64,000 nucleotides of DNA from Nitrosomonadales bacterium (GCA_016218415.1 JACRED010000032.1:1-64000), one strand, 5' to 3'. Numbered from the stretch's first letter, positions 35,865-45,546 are shown. The notes: a model not told the origin generated them from the sequence alone. A program made the numbers and translations.

Positions 35865-36051
35865 GATTCCACACCTCGTCGTCCGGGTTGTCCCAAACGT
35901 TAGTGAGAGATTTTTCCTGGGCTTGCATCAGGTCGCTCCACTGCGTTTGTTCCTGGCGCGACTTGAGATAGCCGATGAAATCCAGCACTTCCTTCACCTG
36001 CCCTTCCGGCAATGCCTTGATTTGCTCCTGCACAATTTCAGCCAGTCCCAT
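35857..36051 (-). CDS. Antitoxin-like protein (DUF2281-type)
   Basis: 64 residues from the ATG at 36051 (MGLAEIVQEQIKALPEGQV); GAGGGAG lies 6-7 bases upstream. Two further in-frame starts lie 2 and 5 codons upstream but are too close to, or inside, the ribosome site. The N-terminal LPEGQVKEVLDFIGYLK helix is typical of DUF2281 antitoxins, and the acidic C-terminus (WDNPDDEVWNHV) is suited to neutralise the toxin. The pair should autoregulate, though no operator can be named. Confidence 0.78.
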   Translation of the reverse strand: MGLAEIVQEQIKALPEGQVKEVLDFIGYLKSRQEQTQWSDLMQAQEKSLTNVWDNPDDEVWNHV

Positions 36052-36103
36052 GTTCATCTCCCTCAATAGTGTAATGTTACCGCTTTTCCCGCCCTGATTC
36101 AGA

Positions 36104-36685
36104 TCATCCTTTTGACAGCAGCTTCAGCGCCTGCCGGATACCGTCCGACACATTGGCATCTTTGGGCAATTGCTTCGCCGCCCAGTCAGCTTCCTTCTCG
36201 TTGTAGCCCAGCGCCTGAAGGGCATTCACGATGTCGTTGTTGGCCGATGCGACCGCCGCGCCTTGCGATGAGCTTGAACCCGTCACGACGAACTTGCCCT
36301 GCAATTCCAGCAACAGCCGTTCGGCGGTTTTCTTGCCGACACCGGGTATCTTCGTGAGCCGTCCCGCCTCCTTGTTCGCCACCGCGACTGCAAGATCGTT
36401 CAGACTCAGGCCCGAGAGCACCGAGAGCGCGAGCTTGGGGCCGACGCCGCTGATCTTGAGCAACTGGCGGAACGCGATGCGCTCCTCGTGGGTGATGAAC
36501 CCATACAGCAGGTGCGCGTCCTCGCGCACGATCAACTGGGTGTGCAGCACGACTTTTTCGTGCAACACCGGCAGGTTGTAGAACGTGCTCATCGGCACGT
36601 CGAGTTCGTAAGCCACGCCCTGCACATCCAGCAGGATTTGCGGCGGATTTTTTTCCAGCAGGATTCCGGTTAAACGACCGATCAT
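36104..36685 (-). CDS. ruvA: Holliday junction DNA helicase subunit RuvA
   Basis: 193 residues. OB-fold N-terminus [12 protein letters not shown], tandem helix-hairpin-helix motifs ([37 protein letters not shown]), flexible linker, and C-terminal UBA-like domain III ([17 protein letters not shown]) that contacts RuvB. Tetrameric junction-binding protein. Its usual partner ruvB is about 4.4 kb away on the same strand. Confidence 0.97.
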   Translation of the reverse strand: MIGRLTGILLEKNPPQILLDVQGVAYELDVPMSTFYNLPVLHEKVVLHTQLIVREDAHLLYGFITHEERIAFRQLLKISGVGPKLALSVLSGLSLNDLAVAVANKEAGRLTKIPGVGKKTAERLLLELQGKFVVTGSSSSQGAAVASANNDIVNALQALGYNEKEADWAAKQLPKDANVSDGIRQALKLLSKG

Positions 36686-36715
36686 TTCAAATGTGTCCCA
36701 AAAAATTTATAACTT

Positions 36716-36840
36716 CGTCATTCCCGCGCATGCGGAAATCCAAGTGGTTGAATTATCCCCGCGCAGCGGGACGATATTTTGGCTTTGTCTGCTGCGCAGG
36801 ATTTTTGTTTGACTGGATACCCGCCTGCGCGGGTATGACG
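36716..36840. repeat. 125-bp inverted-repeat element between ruvA and ruvC
   Basis: The 27-nt ends (36716-36742, starting CGTCATTCCCGCGCA; 36814-36840, ending GCGCGGGTATGACG) are inverted copies with 23 of 27 matches. Smaller hairpins lie inside (CCCGCGCAGCGGG near 36758). No ORF. It resembles the CGTCATTCCCGCG-type dispersed elements seen in many proteobacteria and likely represents a non-autonomous mobile repeat. Confidence 0.75.
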
Positions 36841-36860
36841 GCTGTTTGAAATGTGCAGCA

Positions 36861-37379
36861 TCAAACCAGCCTGCCGTTCTTCATCCGATACCCCGCGGTC
36901 GCCAGCTTGCCCATGCCTTGACCGCCGTTCGCATGCGCGATCGCGCAGGCCAGCGCATCCGCCGCGTCCGGGCTGGGTGTGCCGGACAATTTCAACAGGC
37001 GCTGCACCATCTCCTGCACCTGCTCTTTTTTTGCATGGCCGTTGCCGACCACCGCCTGCTTGACCTGCAAGGCGGTGTATTCCGCCACCGGCAAGTTCGC
37101 CAGCACCGCCGCGCAGATCGCCGCGCCGCGCGCCTGTCCCAATAGCAAAGTGGATTGCGGGTTGACGTTGACGAACACTTTTTCCACAGCGACCTGTTGC
37201 GGCTGGTGCTGCGCGATCACCTCGCCCAGCGAATCGAGGATCACTTTCAGCCGCTCCGGCAATTCGCCGTCCGGTGTCTTGATGCAGCCGCTGGCGACGT
37301 AGTGCAGGCGCTGTCCTTCTTTGTCGAGCACTCCAAACCCCGTTATGCGCAAACCGGGATCAATGCCGAGGATGCGCAT
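36861..37379 (-). CDS. ruvC: Crossover junction endodeoxyribonuclease RuvC
   Basis: 172 residues. RNase H-fold resolvase: [19 protein letters not shown] (catalytic Asp7), VAVEKVFVN (Glu), and [15 protein letters not shown] with [16 protein letters not shown] (the C-terminal Asp pair). It cleaves Holliday junctions at the RuvAB complex. Its ATG overlaps the yebC TAA (TAATG), so ruvC is translated with yebC. The inverted-repeat element now separates it from ruvA. Confidence 0.97.
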   Translation of the reverse strand: MRILGIDPGLRITGFGVLDKEGQRLHYVASGCIKTPDGELPERLKVILDSLGEVIAQHQPQQVAVEKVFVNVNPQSTLLLGQARGAAICAAVLANLPVAEYTALQVKQAVVGNGHAKKEQVQEMVQRLLKLSGTPSPDAADALACAIAHANGGQGMGKLATAGYRMKNGRLV

Positions 37380-38104
37380 TAATGCTCAATAACAGCGGTG
37401 GTGTAGACCTCTTGAACGTCATCCAGGTCTTCCAGCGCGTCGAGCAGTTTCTGCATCTTCACCGCGTCGTCGCCGGTGAACACCACTTCGTTGGCGGGCT
37501 TCATGATGACTTCGCCGAATTCTGCCTTGTAGTCCGCCGCTTCCAGCGCCTGCTTCACGTTGACGAAATCGTGCGGGGAGGTGATGACTTCGATGCTGCC
37601 ATCGTCGTGGGTGATGACGTCTTCCGCACCCGAGTCCAGCGCAACTTCCATCAGGCCGTTCTCGTCGGTGCCCGGGGCGAAGATCATCTGCCCGCAATGA
37701 TGGAACAGGAACGATACCGAACCGTCGGTGCCGAGATTACCCCCGTTCTTGGTGAAGGCGTGGCGCACGTCGGCGACGGTGCGGGTCTTGTTGTCGGTCA
37801 TGCAATCCACCATCACCGCCGCGCCGTTGATGCCGTAGCCTTCGTAGCGTATCTCCTGGTACTCCACGCCCTCAAGCTCGCCGCTGCCGCGCTTGATCGC
37901 GCGCTCGACGTTGTCCTTGGGCATGTTGTTGGCGTAGGCCTTGTCCATCGCCAGGCGCAGGCGCGGATTGCCGGTCGGGTCGCCGCCACCCATGCGCGCC
38001 GCCACGGTGATCTCCTTGATCAGTCGCGTGAATATCTTGCCGCGCTTGGCGTCCTGCTTGCCCTTGCGGTGCTGGATGTTTGCCCACTTACTATGACCTG
38101 CCAT
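37379..38104 (-). CDS. yebC: YebC/PmpR-family translational or transcriptional regulator
   Basis: 241 residues from the ATG at 38104 behind GGAGGAAAGC; a further upstream in-frame start is rejected. [37 protein letters not shown] and [19 protein letters not shown] are family signatures. YebC-type proteins have been described as DNA-binding regulators and, more recently, as factors that help ribosomes at proline stretches. Classic neighbour of ruvC. Confidence 0.96.
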   Translation of the reverse strand: MAGHSKWANIQHRKGKQDAKRGKIFTRLIKEITVAARMGGGDPTGNPRLRLAMDKAYANNMPKDNVERAIKRGSGELEGVEYQEIRYEGYGINGAAVMVDCMTDNKTRTVADVRHAFTKNGGNLGTDGSVSFLFHHCGQMIFAPGTDENGLMEVALDSGAEDVITHDDGSIEVITSPHDFVNVKQALEAADYKAEFGEVIMKPANEVVFTGDDAVKMQKLLDALEDLDDVQEVYTTAVIEH

Positions 38105-38205
38105 GCTTTCCTCCAAAATCTGCTTGCGGTGTTTTACAAAAAAAACGTTGCGCGATGGTATCATTTCCGCCCTGTTAACCCAACATTCCAGCCCTTAACG
38201 AAACC

Positions 38206-39714
38206 ATGACCGAACCGCTGCTGATTGCCAAAAACAAGCAACAAGAACTGCACCTGCTGCCGCAAATGGCGAACCGCCACGGGCTGGTCACCGGCGCGAC
38301 CGGCACCGGCAAGACCGTGACGCTGCAATCGCTGGCGGAGTCGTTCAGCCGCATCGGCGTGCCGGTGTTCCTGTCCGACATCAAGGGCGACCTGTCCGGC
38401 CTGAGCAAGGCGGGCGGCGGCAATGCCAAGGTTACGGCCCGCGTCGAACAGCTCAAGCTGGAGAACTTCAAGCATCGCGCTTATCCGGTGACGTTCTGGG
38501 ATGTATTCGGCAGGATGGGCCATCCGCTGCGCGCGACAATCTCGGACATGGGACCGCTGCTGCTCGGGCGCATGCTGAACCTGAACGAAGTGCAACAGGG
38601 TGTAATGGCGCTGGTGTTCAAGATCGCCGACGACAACGGCCTGATGCTGCTGGACCTGAAGGATTTGCGCGCGATGGTGCAACATGTCGGCGAGAACGCA
38701 TCCGAATTCACCACCGAATATGGCAACATCTCCACCGCCAGCATCGGCGCGATTCAGCGCGGGCTGCTGCAGATCGAGACACAGGGCGGCGACCAGCTGT
38801 TCGGCGAGCCGATGCTCAACATCGCCGATCTGATGCAGACCGACAGCAACGGTGACGGCATGATCAACATCCTCGCCGCCGACCAGCTGATGAACTCGCC
38901 CAAGGTGTATTCCACGATGCTGCTGTGGCTGCTCGCCGAGCTGTACGAAAATCTCCCCGAAGCGGGCGACTTGGCCAAACCCAAGATGGTGTTCTTCTTC
39001 GACGAGGCGCACCTGCTGTTCAACGATGCGCCTGCCGTATTGCTCGACAAGATCGAGCAGGTGGTGCGCCTGATCCGCTCCAAGGGCGTCGGCGTTTACT
39101 TCGTCACGCAGAATCCGGCGGACGTGCCGGACAAGGTGCTGGGGCAACTCGGCAATCGGGTGCAGCACGCGCTGCGCGCCTTCTCGGCGCGCGACCAGAA
39201 GGCGGTGAAGGCCGCCGCCGAGACCATGCGCGACAACCCGACGCTCGACGAAGCTGCCGTCATCACCGAGCTCGGTGTCGGCGAAGCGCTGGTCTCCTGC
39301 CTGGACGAGCATGGCCGACCCGGCATCGTCGAGCGCGCGCTGATCGTGCCGCCTCAGGCGCAGATCGGGCCGATCACCGATGCGGAACGCAAGACCGTCA
39401 TCGAAAGCTCGCTGCTCGCTGGCCATTACGAAAAAGCGGTGGACAGGGAATCAGCGTATGAAATGCTCAAAGGGCGCGCCGCCGAACAGCAAGCCGCCCC
39501 GGCTCCGGCCTCGGGGCGCAAGCCCGCGGGGGAAATGGCTGGCGGCGGACTGGGCGGGATGCTGGGCGGCGTGCTGGGCGGTGGCGGCAACCGCCGCGAA
39601 GGTGTAGGCGAAGCGCTCGCCAAGAGCGCCGCGCGCGCCATTGGTTCGGCAGTGGGGCGCGAGATCATACGCGGCGTACTGGGCTCGCTGCTGGGTGGCG
39701 GTCGCCGCCGCTGA
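38206..39714 (+). CDS. HerA-like ATPase, DUF853 (YjgR) family
   Basis: 502 residues. Walker [24 protein letters not shown], Walker [13 protein letters not shown], and [29 protein letters not shown] are typical of the HerA/FtsK P-loop branch. After about residue 430 there is a Gly/Ala-rich tail ([16 protein letters not shown]) ending in LLGGGRRR. The cellular role of DUF853 is unknown; some relatives process DNA with nucleases. Divergent from yebC across 101 bp; the ParA gene follows after 26 bp. Confidence 0.9.
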   Translation: MTEPLLIAKNKQQELHLLPQMANRHGLVTGATGTGKTVTLQSLAESFSRIGVPVFLSDIKGDLSGLSKAGGGNAKVTARVEQLKLENFKHRAYPVTFWDVFGRMGHPLRATISDMGPLLLGRMLNLNEVQQGVMALVFKIADDNGLMLLDLKDLRAMVQHVGENASEFTTEYGNISTASIGAIQRGLLQIETQGGDQLFGEPMLNIADLMQTDSNGDGMINILAADQLMNSPKVYSTMLLWLLAELYENLPEAGDLAKPKMVFFFDEAHLLFNDAPAVLLDKIEQVVRLIRSKGVGVYFVTQNPADVPDKVLGQLGNRVQHALRAFSARDQKAVKAAAETMRDNPTLDEAAVITELGVGEALVSCLDEHGRPGIVERALIVPPQAQIGPITDAERKTVIESSLLAGHYEKAVDRESAYEMLKGRAAEQQAAPAPASGRKPAGEMAGGGLGGMLGGVLGGGGNRREGVGEALAKSAARAIGSAVGREIIRGVLGSLLGGGRRR

Positions 39715-39740
39715 CAGCACGTTTAAAGGGAGTACGCGAA

Positions 39741-40349
39741 ATGAAAACTATCCTGATTGCGAATCCCAAGGGCGGCAGCGGCAAGACCACGCTGTCCACC
39801 AACATCGCCGGATACCTCGCCAGCCGGGGGTTGCGCGTGGCGATGCTCGACCTGGACCGGCAACAGTCCTCCGCGCTGTGGCTCAAGACACGGCCAGACG
39901 ATCTTCCGCGCATCCGCACACTGGACGAAAAGAAGGATCACCCCGGCGACTGGCTGGTGATCGACTCGCCCGCAGGACTGCATGGTAAGAACCTCGTCCA
40001 TGCCGTCAAGCTGGCGAACCGGATCATCGTGCCGGTCGCGCCGTCCCTGTTCGATCTGGATGCCAGCCGCGACTTCCTGAAAACACTGGCCGAAGAAAAA
40101 AACGTGCGCAAAAGCAAATGCCGGATCGGCATCGTCGGCATGCGCATGGAGTCGCGCACCCGCGCCGCCCAGGCGCTGGAATATTTCCTTGCTTCTCTCG
40201 ACCTGCCTGTACTCGCTTACCTGCGCGAAACGCAGGTGTATGTGAACGCCGCCTTCGAGGGCAAGTCGCTGTTCGACCTGCCCCACTACCTCGCAGAGCG
40301 CGAACTCGAGCAATGGGCGTTTTTGCAGGAATGGCTGGAGCAGGACTAG
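39741..40349 (+). CDS. ParA-family ATPase without an adjacent ParB
   Basis: 202 residues. Deviant Walker A KGGSGKTTLSTN at the N-terminus, VAMLDLDRQQSS, LVIDSPAGL (Walker B region) and IVPVAPSLFDLDASRDFL. Shorter than chromosomal ParA/Soj and closest to the orphan ParA/VirC1-like group that positions cellular complexes. The AAAGGGAG ribosome site lies before the ATG. Cotranscription with the DUF853 ATPase is likely; a shared function is unproven. Confidence 0.9.
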   Translation: MKTILIANPKGGSGKTTLSTNIAGYLASRGLRVAMLDLDRQQSSALWLKTRPDDLPRIRTLDEKKDHPGDWLVIDSPAGLHGKNLVHAVKLANRIIVPVAPSLFDLDASRDFLKTLAEEKNVRKSKCRIGIVGMRMESRTRAAQALEYFLASLDLPVLAYLRETQVYVNAAFEGKSLFDLPHYLAERELEQWAFLQEWLEQD

Positions 40350-40420
40350 CGCCCCTTTCTTTAATTAATTGCCTAGACTGCACGGGCATGACCTCACAAC
40401 TATTTTCAACAGACTAAGCC

Positions 40421-42328
40421 ATGACGACACTAACTCACTCTCCACTCAAGACATACGTAAATCGGTATTTACCGGTCATTATGATGCTCGTCAGTGTTAC
40501 GGTTGCCATGCTTGCCTATCTGCAGGCAGCCCATTTTCCATTTTTCGCAGATGATAAAGCATATATAGAATACGGACCGTTGACCGAGCTTGCATTCAGC
40601 GACCTTTGGAAATTATTTCTACAACCTTACAACCCGTTTTCCGAATTTCTCCCACTTCGCGATTTCTCATATCGATTTGACATCAAGTCGTTCGGTTTGA
40701 ATCCGTTCGCATTCCGGATGCACAACTTAGTCTTGTATTTGTTATGTTCTCCATTGATTTACTTCGCTACAAAAAAATTATTCGAGTGCTTTCCAGCACA
40801 AAAATCCGCCAATACAACCTGGATGGCTGCTACCGTTACAGCGTTATTCATGTTACACCCATCACACACCGAAGCCGTAGTCTGGATCAGCGGACGCAAG
40901 GATGTTATGGCCGGCCTGTTTTCGATACTTGCGATTTGGCTGTCCATGCACACCCACCGCAACAATGGCTTCTCTGTCCGCTATGCTTCAGCGACGCTGA
41001 TTGCCCTATTGGCCGCCATATTCTCAAAAGCGTCTGCTGTTACAGTTGCGCCTGTTATTTCATTGCTCTGGCTCCTCTTCTGGAAAGATATTCCTGCCGC
41101 AAGCAGACACCGTTCACTTCTGATCTGGCCACTGTCAAGCCTGGCTCTCGGCCTTTTTACCGCATGGTTTTTTGCAACCAGTATAGAACGTGCTCCTTTT
41201 TACCTTGGCGCTGAGACAGCTTCGCGTTTTTTCGCGATACTCGGATGGATGGCTCGGCTCGCCATCAGCTCTGAAAGCCGTCATTTTTATTATCCGGTAT
41301 TCGAGAACGCCAGCTTCCCGTACATGGTTGCCCTCGGTATCGCCGTTTTGTTCACGAGCGTTATCGGCGTCATCCTGATATTCAGGAAGCGGGCGTTATG
41401 GAGTTTTGCGGTTCCTGCGTTTTTCCTGATTTGCATTCCCAGCCTTCAGCTCATTCCTTACAGCCCGCCTTCGCTGGTGTCTGACCGCTTTATATTCCTT
41501 GCTGCCTGGCCGGCAATCATGCTCGTCGTCGCCATTGCTTGGCGGATAAAACCCCTTCCCAGGATCATTTTTCTGATGGTGATTTTAGTCACATGGAGTT
41601 ATGGCACGATAACGCGCGTTCCCGAGCTGAAGAATCACGTGACCATAGTCAAGGCGGACTTTCGCGCCTATCCCAATTACTACATGCCAGCCACATACGC
41701 TATAGTTGATATTACGTTACCGGACAATTACTATGACGAATCGATTGCGATTGCGAACACCATTTCTATCCCCGAATTGCGGGACGTTATGCTCAAGATT
41801 ATTGACATCCATCATGGCGCTGATGCGGATGCAATTGAATCCGGCAAACTCCATAACTCAATTCGGCTGCTATGGGAACTCAAAGACAAGATAAAACAAT
41901 ATCCGGATCAAGCCAAATGGGATATGCCTGTCGCGAATCTCTGGAAAAAATTACTCAAATTTCTTTCAGCGGAATGGGAAGTTTTGGTTCGAAGCTATCC
42001 TGATAACGCATTAGTTGCCTACAATGCCGGGGTGTGGAGTCTCGAAATGAATGTACTATGGAAGGCAGTCGAATATTTGGAAGCTGCCACAAAATCTCCC
42101 AATTTGCCAAAAGACACACTCGGTTCAGCCTATCATAATCTTGGCATTGCGCTACTTAGGTCGCAAAGACCTAACGACGCCGAAAAAATATTCATTGCCG
42201 CCATAAAAGCACAAAGGGATCCTCAATCTATAACTTATTGTGCGCTTGCCGAGGTATACCGCCAAACTCAACGACAACAAGATGCAGCTGATGCCGAAGA
42301 GCATTGCAAGCACGGAGAAGCCGGCTAG
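40421..42328 (+). CDS. TMTC-like multi-spanning membrane protein with C-terminal TPRs
   Basis: 635 residues. Ten or more hydrophobic helices occupy residues 18-420; HPSHTEAVVWISGRKD near 145 is characteristic of bacterial/eukaryotic TMTC-type (GT-C, DUF1736-related) proteins. An early FFADDKAYIEY supplies the acidic pair typical of GT-C glycosyltransferases. TPR-like helices fill 530-630. Likely a membrane glycosyltransferase using a lipid-linked sugar; acceptor unknown. The DNA is clearly AT-richer than neighbours, suggesting transfer. Its TAG stop is shared head-on with the opposite gene: CTAG at 42325-42328 ends both. Confidence 0.75.
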   Translation: MTTLTHSPLKTYVNRYLPVIMMLVSVTVAMLAYLQAAHFPFFADDKAYIEYGPLTELAFSDLWKLFLQPYNPFSEFLPLRDFSYRFDIKSFGLNPFAFRMHNLVLYLLCSPLIYFATKKLFECFPAQKSANTTWMAATVTALFMLHPSHTEAVVWISGRKDVMAGLFSILAIWLSMHTHRNNGFSVRYASATLIALLAAIFSKASAVTVAPVISLLWLLFWKDIPAASRHRSLLIWPLSSLALGLFTAWFFATSIERAPFYLGAETASRFFAILGWMARLAISSESRHFYYPVFENASFPYMVALGIAVLFTSVIGVILIFRKRALWSFAVPAFFLICIPSLQLIPYSPPSLVSDRFIFLAAWPAIMLVVAIAWRIKPLPRIIFLMVILVTWSYGTITRVPELKNHVTIVKADFRAYPNYYMPATYAIVDITLPDNYYDESIAIANTISIPELRDVMLKIIDIHHGADADAIESGKLHNSIRLLWELKDKIKQYPDQAKWDMPVANLWKKLLKFLSAEWEVLVRSYPDNALVAYNAGVWSLEMNVLWKAVEYLEAATKSPNLPKDTLGSAYHNLGIALLRSQRPNDAEKIFIAAIKAQRDPQSITYCALAEVYRQTQRQQDAADAEEHCKHGEAG

Positions 42329-43062
42329 TTTTGCCCTGCACTCAATACTTCAACCCTGAAATGCATAATGCGATAAAATTGAGCAAAGGAATATTCCACC
42401 GACGGTTCGCCTGACAAGTTCTTGCCCTTATGGTAAAGCGCCTCGCCAAGTTTCCCTGCGACATCTTCGCGCCAGAATCCCGGCAGGAAAGGCTCCAGCC
42501 TACCGAGCAGCCAGCGAAAGGGAACAAGCCGATATAGAAAATGATGCTGCGGGGTTGAAGCATATTCGGTGATCAGCACCGAGCCTCCGGGACGCACCAC
42601 GCGTGCGATCTCGGCATAGGTATTCCTCCGCGCTTCGGCAGGCATTTCGTGGAAAAGAAAGAACACGATGACCTGATCGAACGCATCGCTGCGATAGCCG
42701 AGACATTCCGCATTCATGCGCGCCAGATGGCAACGATCCGCGACATGCCGGGTTTTGCGCCGCGCCAGTTGCAACTGTCCGGTCGCGGCATCGCACAGAT
42801 AAACTTCATTGCCGGTACTGGACAGCAGCGACGGTGTGAGCTTGCCGTACACGCAGGTGAGTTGCAACAGCTTCGCGCCCGGCCGGGTTTCGACTTGCGC
42901 CAGCGTCTTTTTCAGCAGCGTGTCGTATTGGCCGAACAGGATCGCGTTGATGACGGATTGATGGTCGAAGAACCAGATGCCCCAGCGCCACAGGTATGCC
43001 CACCAGTAATAGCGCGCCAGATAATCCGGAACACCGTCGAGGAATTTTTTATAGAGCGGCAT
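42325..43062 (-). CDS. rquA: RquA-like methyltransferase-fold protein (candidate rhodoquinone synthesis)
   Basis: About 245 residues from the ATG at 43062 (MPLYKKFLDGVPDYLARYYW). The fold is class I SAM methyltransferase, but motif I, normally DxGxGxG, reads KLLQLTCVYGKLTP. The ...YWWAYLW...FFDHQ...INAILFGQY N-terminus and the LQ..CVYG..T motif are what I recall of RquA, which replaces a ubiquinone methoxy group by an amino group using SAM as donor. FFLFHEMPAEARR and RVVRPGGSVLITEY follow. Assignment to RquA rather than another methyltransferase rests on memory of the family, not a search. Confidence 0.6.
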   Translation of the reverse strand: MPLYKKFLDGVPDYLARYYWWAYLWRWGIWFFDHQSVINAILFGQYDTLLKKTLAQVETRPGAKLLQLTCVYGKLTPSLLSSTGNEVYLCDAATGQLQLARRKTRHVADRCHLARMNAECLGYRSDAFDQVIVFFLFHEMPAEARRNTYAEIARVVRPGGSVLITEYASTPQHHFLYRLVPFRWLLGRLEPFLPGFWREDVAGKLGEALYHKGKNLSGEPSVEYSFAQFYRIMHFRVEVLSAGQN

Positions 43063-43073
43063 GACTTCAAAGA

Positions 43074-43703
43074 CTAGAAGCTCTTTCTGCTCCTGCCTTC
43101 CTCGATCTCGGCTCTGAGATTTTTCATGCACAGGGACAACTTGCCCGCCTCGTCCGGGCCGATACCCTTGTCGAACTGGTAGATCTCGTCAAGCTTGCCG
43201 CCGCCCCGGTTGATCCCGACCTTGAAGCTTTGCCGGGATATCGCAACCAGCAAGTCCATGGTGTTCGCGAAATCCACCGTCGCCATATAGGCATCGGAAT
43301 GCGCAGGGCCGCTGCGTTCATAGGTCGTGGGCAGCTCCTCGGCATCCGGCTTGATCCACGCACTCCGGATATTGCCGATGTCCAGATAACTGATACTGCC
43401 ATCCCTCAGCAACGGCTTGCCGTCCTTCATCTCGACTTTCCTGGCGACGATCTTGGCCACCCCGAATGTCGCCCCGTTTTCCTTCAGGAACACCGTGATC
43501 AGCACATTGAGCCAAATATCGTCACGTGTCTCTCCGGTGACGCGCAAACCGCATCCGGATTGCCGCCCATTCTTGAAGTAATCGACCGCCGCCAGATTCT
43601 GGTTCAGCGGCACAACCGAAGGGATCAGGATGTCATGCGGCGCGGCAGCGGCAAACGCCGGAATGAAAGCCAGTGCCCAGAAAAGAATTCTTGAACATTT
43701 CAT
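43074..43703 (-). CDS. Hypothetical periplasmic protein
   Basis: 209 residues from the ATG at 43703 behind GAGGGG (15 further in-frame codons upstream are unlikely). Signal peptide with cleavage near AFAAAAP. The mature protein is mixed alpha/beta with two Cys (SGCGLRV and LSLCMKN) that could form a disulfide. No family recognised. The RquA-like gene starts 11 bp downstream, so the two probably share a transcript, but no functional link is known. Confidence 0.75.
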   Translation of the reverse strand: MKCSRILFWALAFIPAFAAAAPHDILIPSVVPLNQNLAAVDYFKNGRQSGCGLRVTGETRDDIWLNVLITVFLKENGATFGVAKIVARKVEMKDGKPLLRDGSISYLDIGNIRSAWIKPDAEELPTTYERSGPAHSDAYMATVDFANTMDLLVAISRQSFKVGINRGGGKLDEIYQFDKGIGPDEAGKLSLCMKNLRAEIEEGRSRKSF

Positions 43704-43786
43704 GTGCCGCCCCTCTGCATTGTTCGTGATGGAGTGCGTATTGCCCAAGGCAAGGTTAGCACAGAGAGGCGCCAGTTTTCAGCCGG

Positions 43787-44878
43787 TCAGACGTTAAACA
43801 GAAAATTCATCACATCGCCGTCCTGCACGACGTAGTCCTTGCCCTCGACGCGCATCTTGCCCTTTTCCTTCGCGCCCGCCTCGCCGCCGCAGGCGATGAA
43901 GTCGGAATAGGAGATGGTCTGCGCGCGGATGAATCCCTTCTCGAAATCGGTGTGAATCACGCCCGCCGCCTGCGGCGCGGTGTCGCCCTTGTGTATCGTC
44001 CAGGCACGCACTTCCTTCACGCCTGCGGTGAAATAGGTTTGCAGGCCGAGCAGGTCATAGCCGGTGCGGATCAGTTTGTTCAGACCCGGTTCGTCCAGGC
44101 CGAGGTCGGCGAGAAATTCCTTCTTGTCTGCATCGGCCAGATCGGCCAGTTCAGCTTCGATCTTGGCGCACAGCGCGACGACCGGCGCACCCTCCTTCGC
44201 CGCGTGTTCGCGCAGCTTATCCAGATGCGGGTTGTTCTCGAAGCCGTCTTCCAGCACGTTGCCGACATACATCGCGGGTTTGATGGTGAGCAGGCACAAC
44301 GGCTTTAGCAGCAGCTTGTCGTCATCGCTCAGTTTGAAAGTGCGCGCGGGTTTTCCTTCGTTCAGATGCGGCAGCAGTTTTTCCAGCAAAGCAACCAGCT
44401 TGATCGCATCCTTGTCGCCGGACTTGGCCTTCTTGCCGTCACGCTGGATGGTGCGCTCCACCACCGCGAGGTCGGCCAGCGCCAGCTCGGTGAGGATCAC
44501 CTCGATATCCGAGATCGGATCGACCTTGCCCGCCACATGCACCACGTTGGGGTCATCGAAACAGCGCACCACGTTGACGATGGCATCGGTCTCGCGGATG
44601 TTGGCCAGAAACTGGTTGCCCAGCCCTTCGCCCTTGGAGGCGCCCGCCACCAAGCCGGCGATATCGACGAACTCAACGATGGCCGGCTGCATCTTTTGCG
44701 GCTTGACGATCTTCGCCAGCTCGTCCATGCGCGGATCGGGCACTTCAACGATGCCGACGTTGGGTTCTATCGTACAAAAGGGATAGTTCTCCGCCGCGAT
44801 GCCCGCCTTGGTCAGCGCATTGAACAGGGTGGATTTGCCCACGTTGGGGAGGCCGACGATTCCGCATTTCAAACTCAT
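43787..44878 (-). CDS. ychF: Ribosome-binding ATPase YchF (OLA1)
   Basis: 363 residues, as expected. G-motifs [14 protein letters not shown] and DIAGLV; the second part includes the coiled-coil region and a C-terminal TGS domain ([26 protein letters not shown]). YchF prefers ATP, binds ribosomes and is linked to oxidative stress responses. 14 bp after pth, the conserved neighbour. Confidence 0.97.
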   Translation of the reverse strand: MSLKCGIVGLPNVGKSTLFNALTKAGIAAENYPFCTIEPNVGIVEVPDPRMDELAKIVKPQKMQPAIVEFVDIAGLVAGASKGEGLGNQFLANIRETDAIVNVVRCFDDPNVVHVAGKVDPISDIEVILTELALADLAVVERTIQRDGKKAKSGDKDAIKLVALLEKLLPHLNEGKPARTFKLSDDDKLLLKPLCLLTIKPAMYVGNVLEDGFENNPHLDKLREHAAKEGAPVVALCAKIEAELADLADADKKEFLADLGLDEPGLNKLIRTGYDLLGLQTYFTAGVKEVRAWTIHKGDTAPQAAGVIHTDFEKGFIRAQTISYSDFIACGGEAGAKEKGKMRVEGKDYVVQDGDVMNFLFNV

Positions 44879-44892
44879 GTTTGTTTCCTTGG

Positions 44893-45468
44893 TTAATTAC
44901 TGTGCAGCTTCAACATCGCCGCCTCGGTTTTTCCTTCAATGACCAGGTGCGCGACGCTTTGCGCTTTTTGCATGGCCTCACCCATCAGCTCGCGCTCTTC
45001 GCGGCGCGGGTCGCTCAGCACGTAATTGGCCACTTCGGCGCGGTCGCCTGGATGGCCGATGCCGATGCGCAGCCGCCAGAAATCCTTGTTGCCGAGCTGC
45101 GCGATGATGTCCTTCAGGCCGTTATGCCCGCCGTGCCCGCCGCCGATCTTCAGGCGCGCCACGCCGGGCGGCAAATCGAGCTCGTCATGCACCACCAGGA
45201 TTTCTGCCGGCGCGATCTTGTAGAACTGCGCCAGCGCGCCTACGGAGCGGCCGCTGTGATTCATGAAGGTTTGCGGCATGAGCAACAGCATTTCGTGGTC
45301 GTGCAAATGGCCGCGTGCGGTCAAGCCGTGAAACTTGGCCTCGCTCTTGAAGCTCAACTTTTGCGCGCGCGCGAGTTCGTCCACCCACCAGAAGCCGACA
45401 TTGTGCCGGGTGGCCTCGTATTCGCGTCCGGGGTTGCCCAGACCGACTATCAGACGTATCGCATTCAA
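44893..45468 (-). CDS. pth: Peptidyl-tRNA hydrolase
   Basis: 191 residues. [23 protein letters not shown] contains the catalytic His; PQTFMNHSG and [28 protein letters not shown] complete the active site. It releases peptides from dropped-off peptidyl-tRNA. A terminator lies between it and rplY upstream, so expression here may depend on read-through or an internal promoter. Confidence 0.97.
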   Translation of the reverse strand: MNAIRLIVGLGNPGREYEATRHNVGFWWVDELARAQKLSFKSEAKFHGLTARGHLHDHEMLLLMPQTFMNHSGRSVGALAQFYKIAPAEILVVHDELDLPPGVARLKIGGGHGGHNGLKDIIAQLGNKDFWRLRIGIGHPGDRAEVANYVLSDPRREERELMGEAMQKAQSVAHLVIEGKTEAAMLKLHSN

Positions 45469-45494
45469 TCGCGCTTCCCGAATCTCTGAATGAA

Positions 45495-45528
45495 AAAACC
45501 CGCCACTGCTTTCGGCATGGCGGGTTTT
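45495..45528 (-). terminator. Rho-independent terminator after rplY
   Basis: An exact 11-bp stem AAAACCCGCCA/TGGCGGGTTTT around a 12-nt loop; on the minus strand it ends in a run of six T. It lies 19 bp after the rplY stop and 27 bp before pth, and would partly uncouple the two genes. The stem is A/T-flanked on both sides, so weak activity on the plus strand is possible too. Confidence 0.85.
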
Positions 45529-45546
45529 ACAAGAATGAGCCCTTGC

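Noticed and set aside
38161-39426. 421-codon minus-strand frame opposite the DUF853 gene
   Set aside because: The plus-strand ATPase has intact Walker motifs and a good context; the antisense frame shows no domain.
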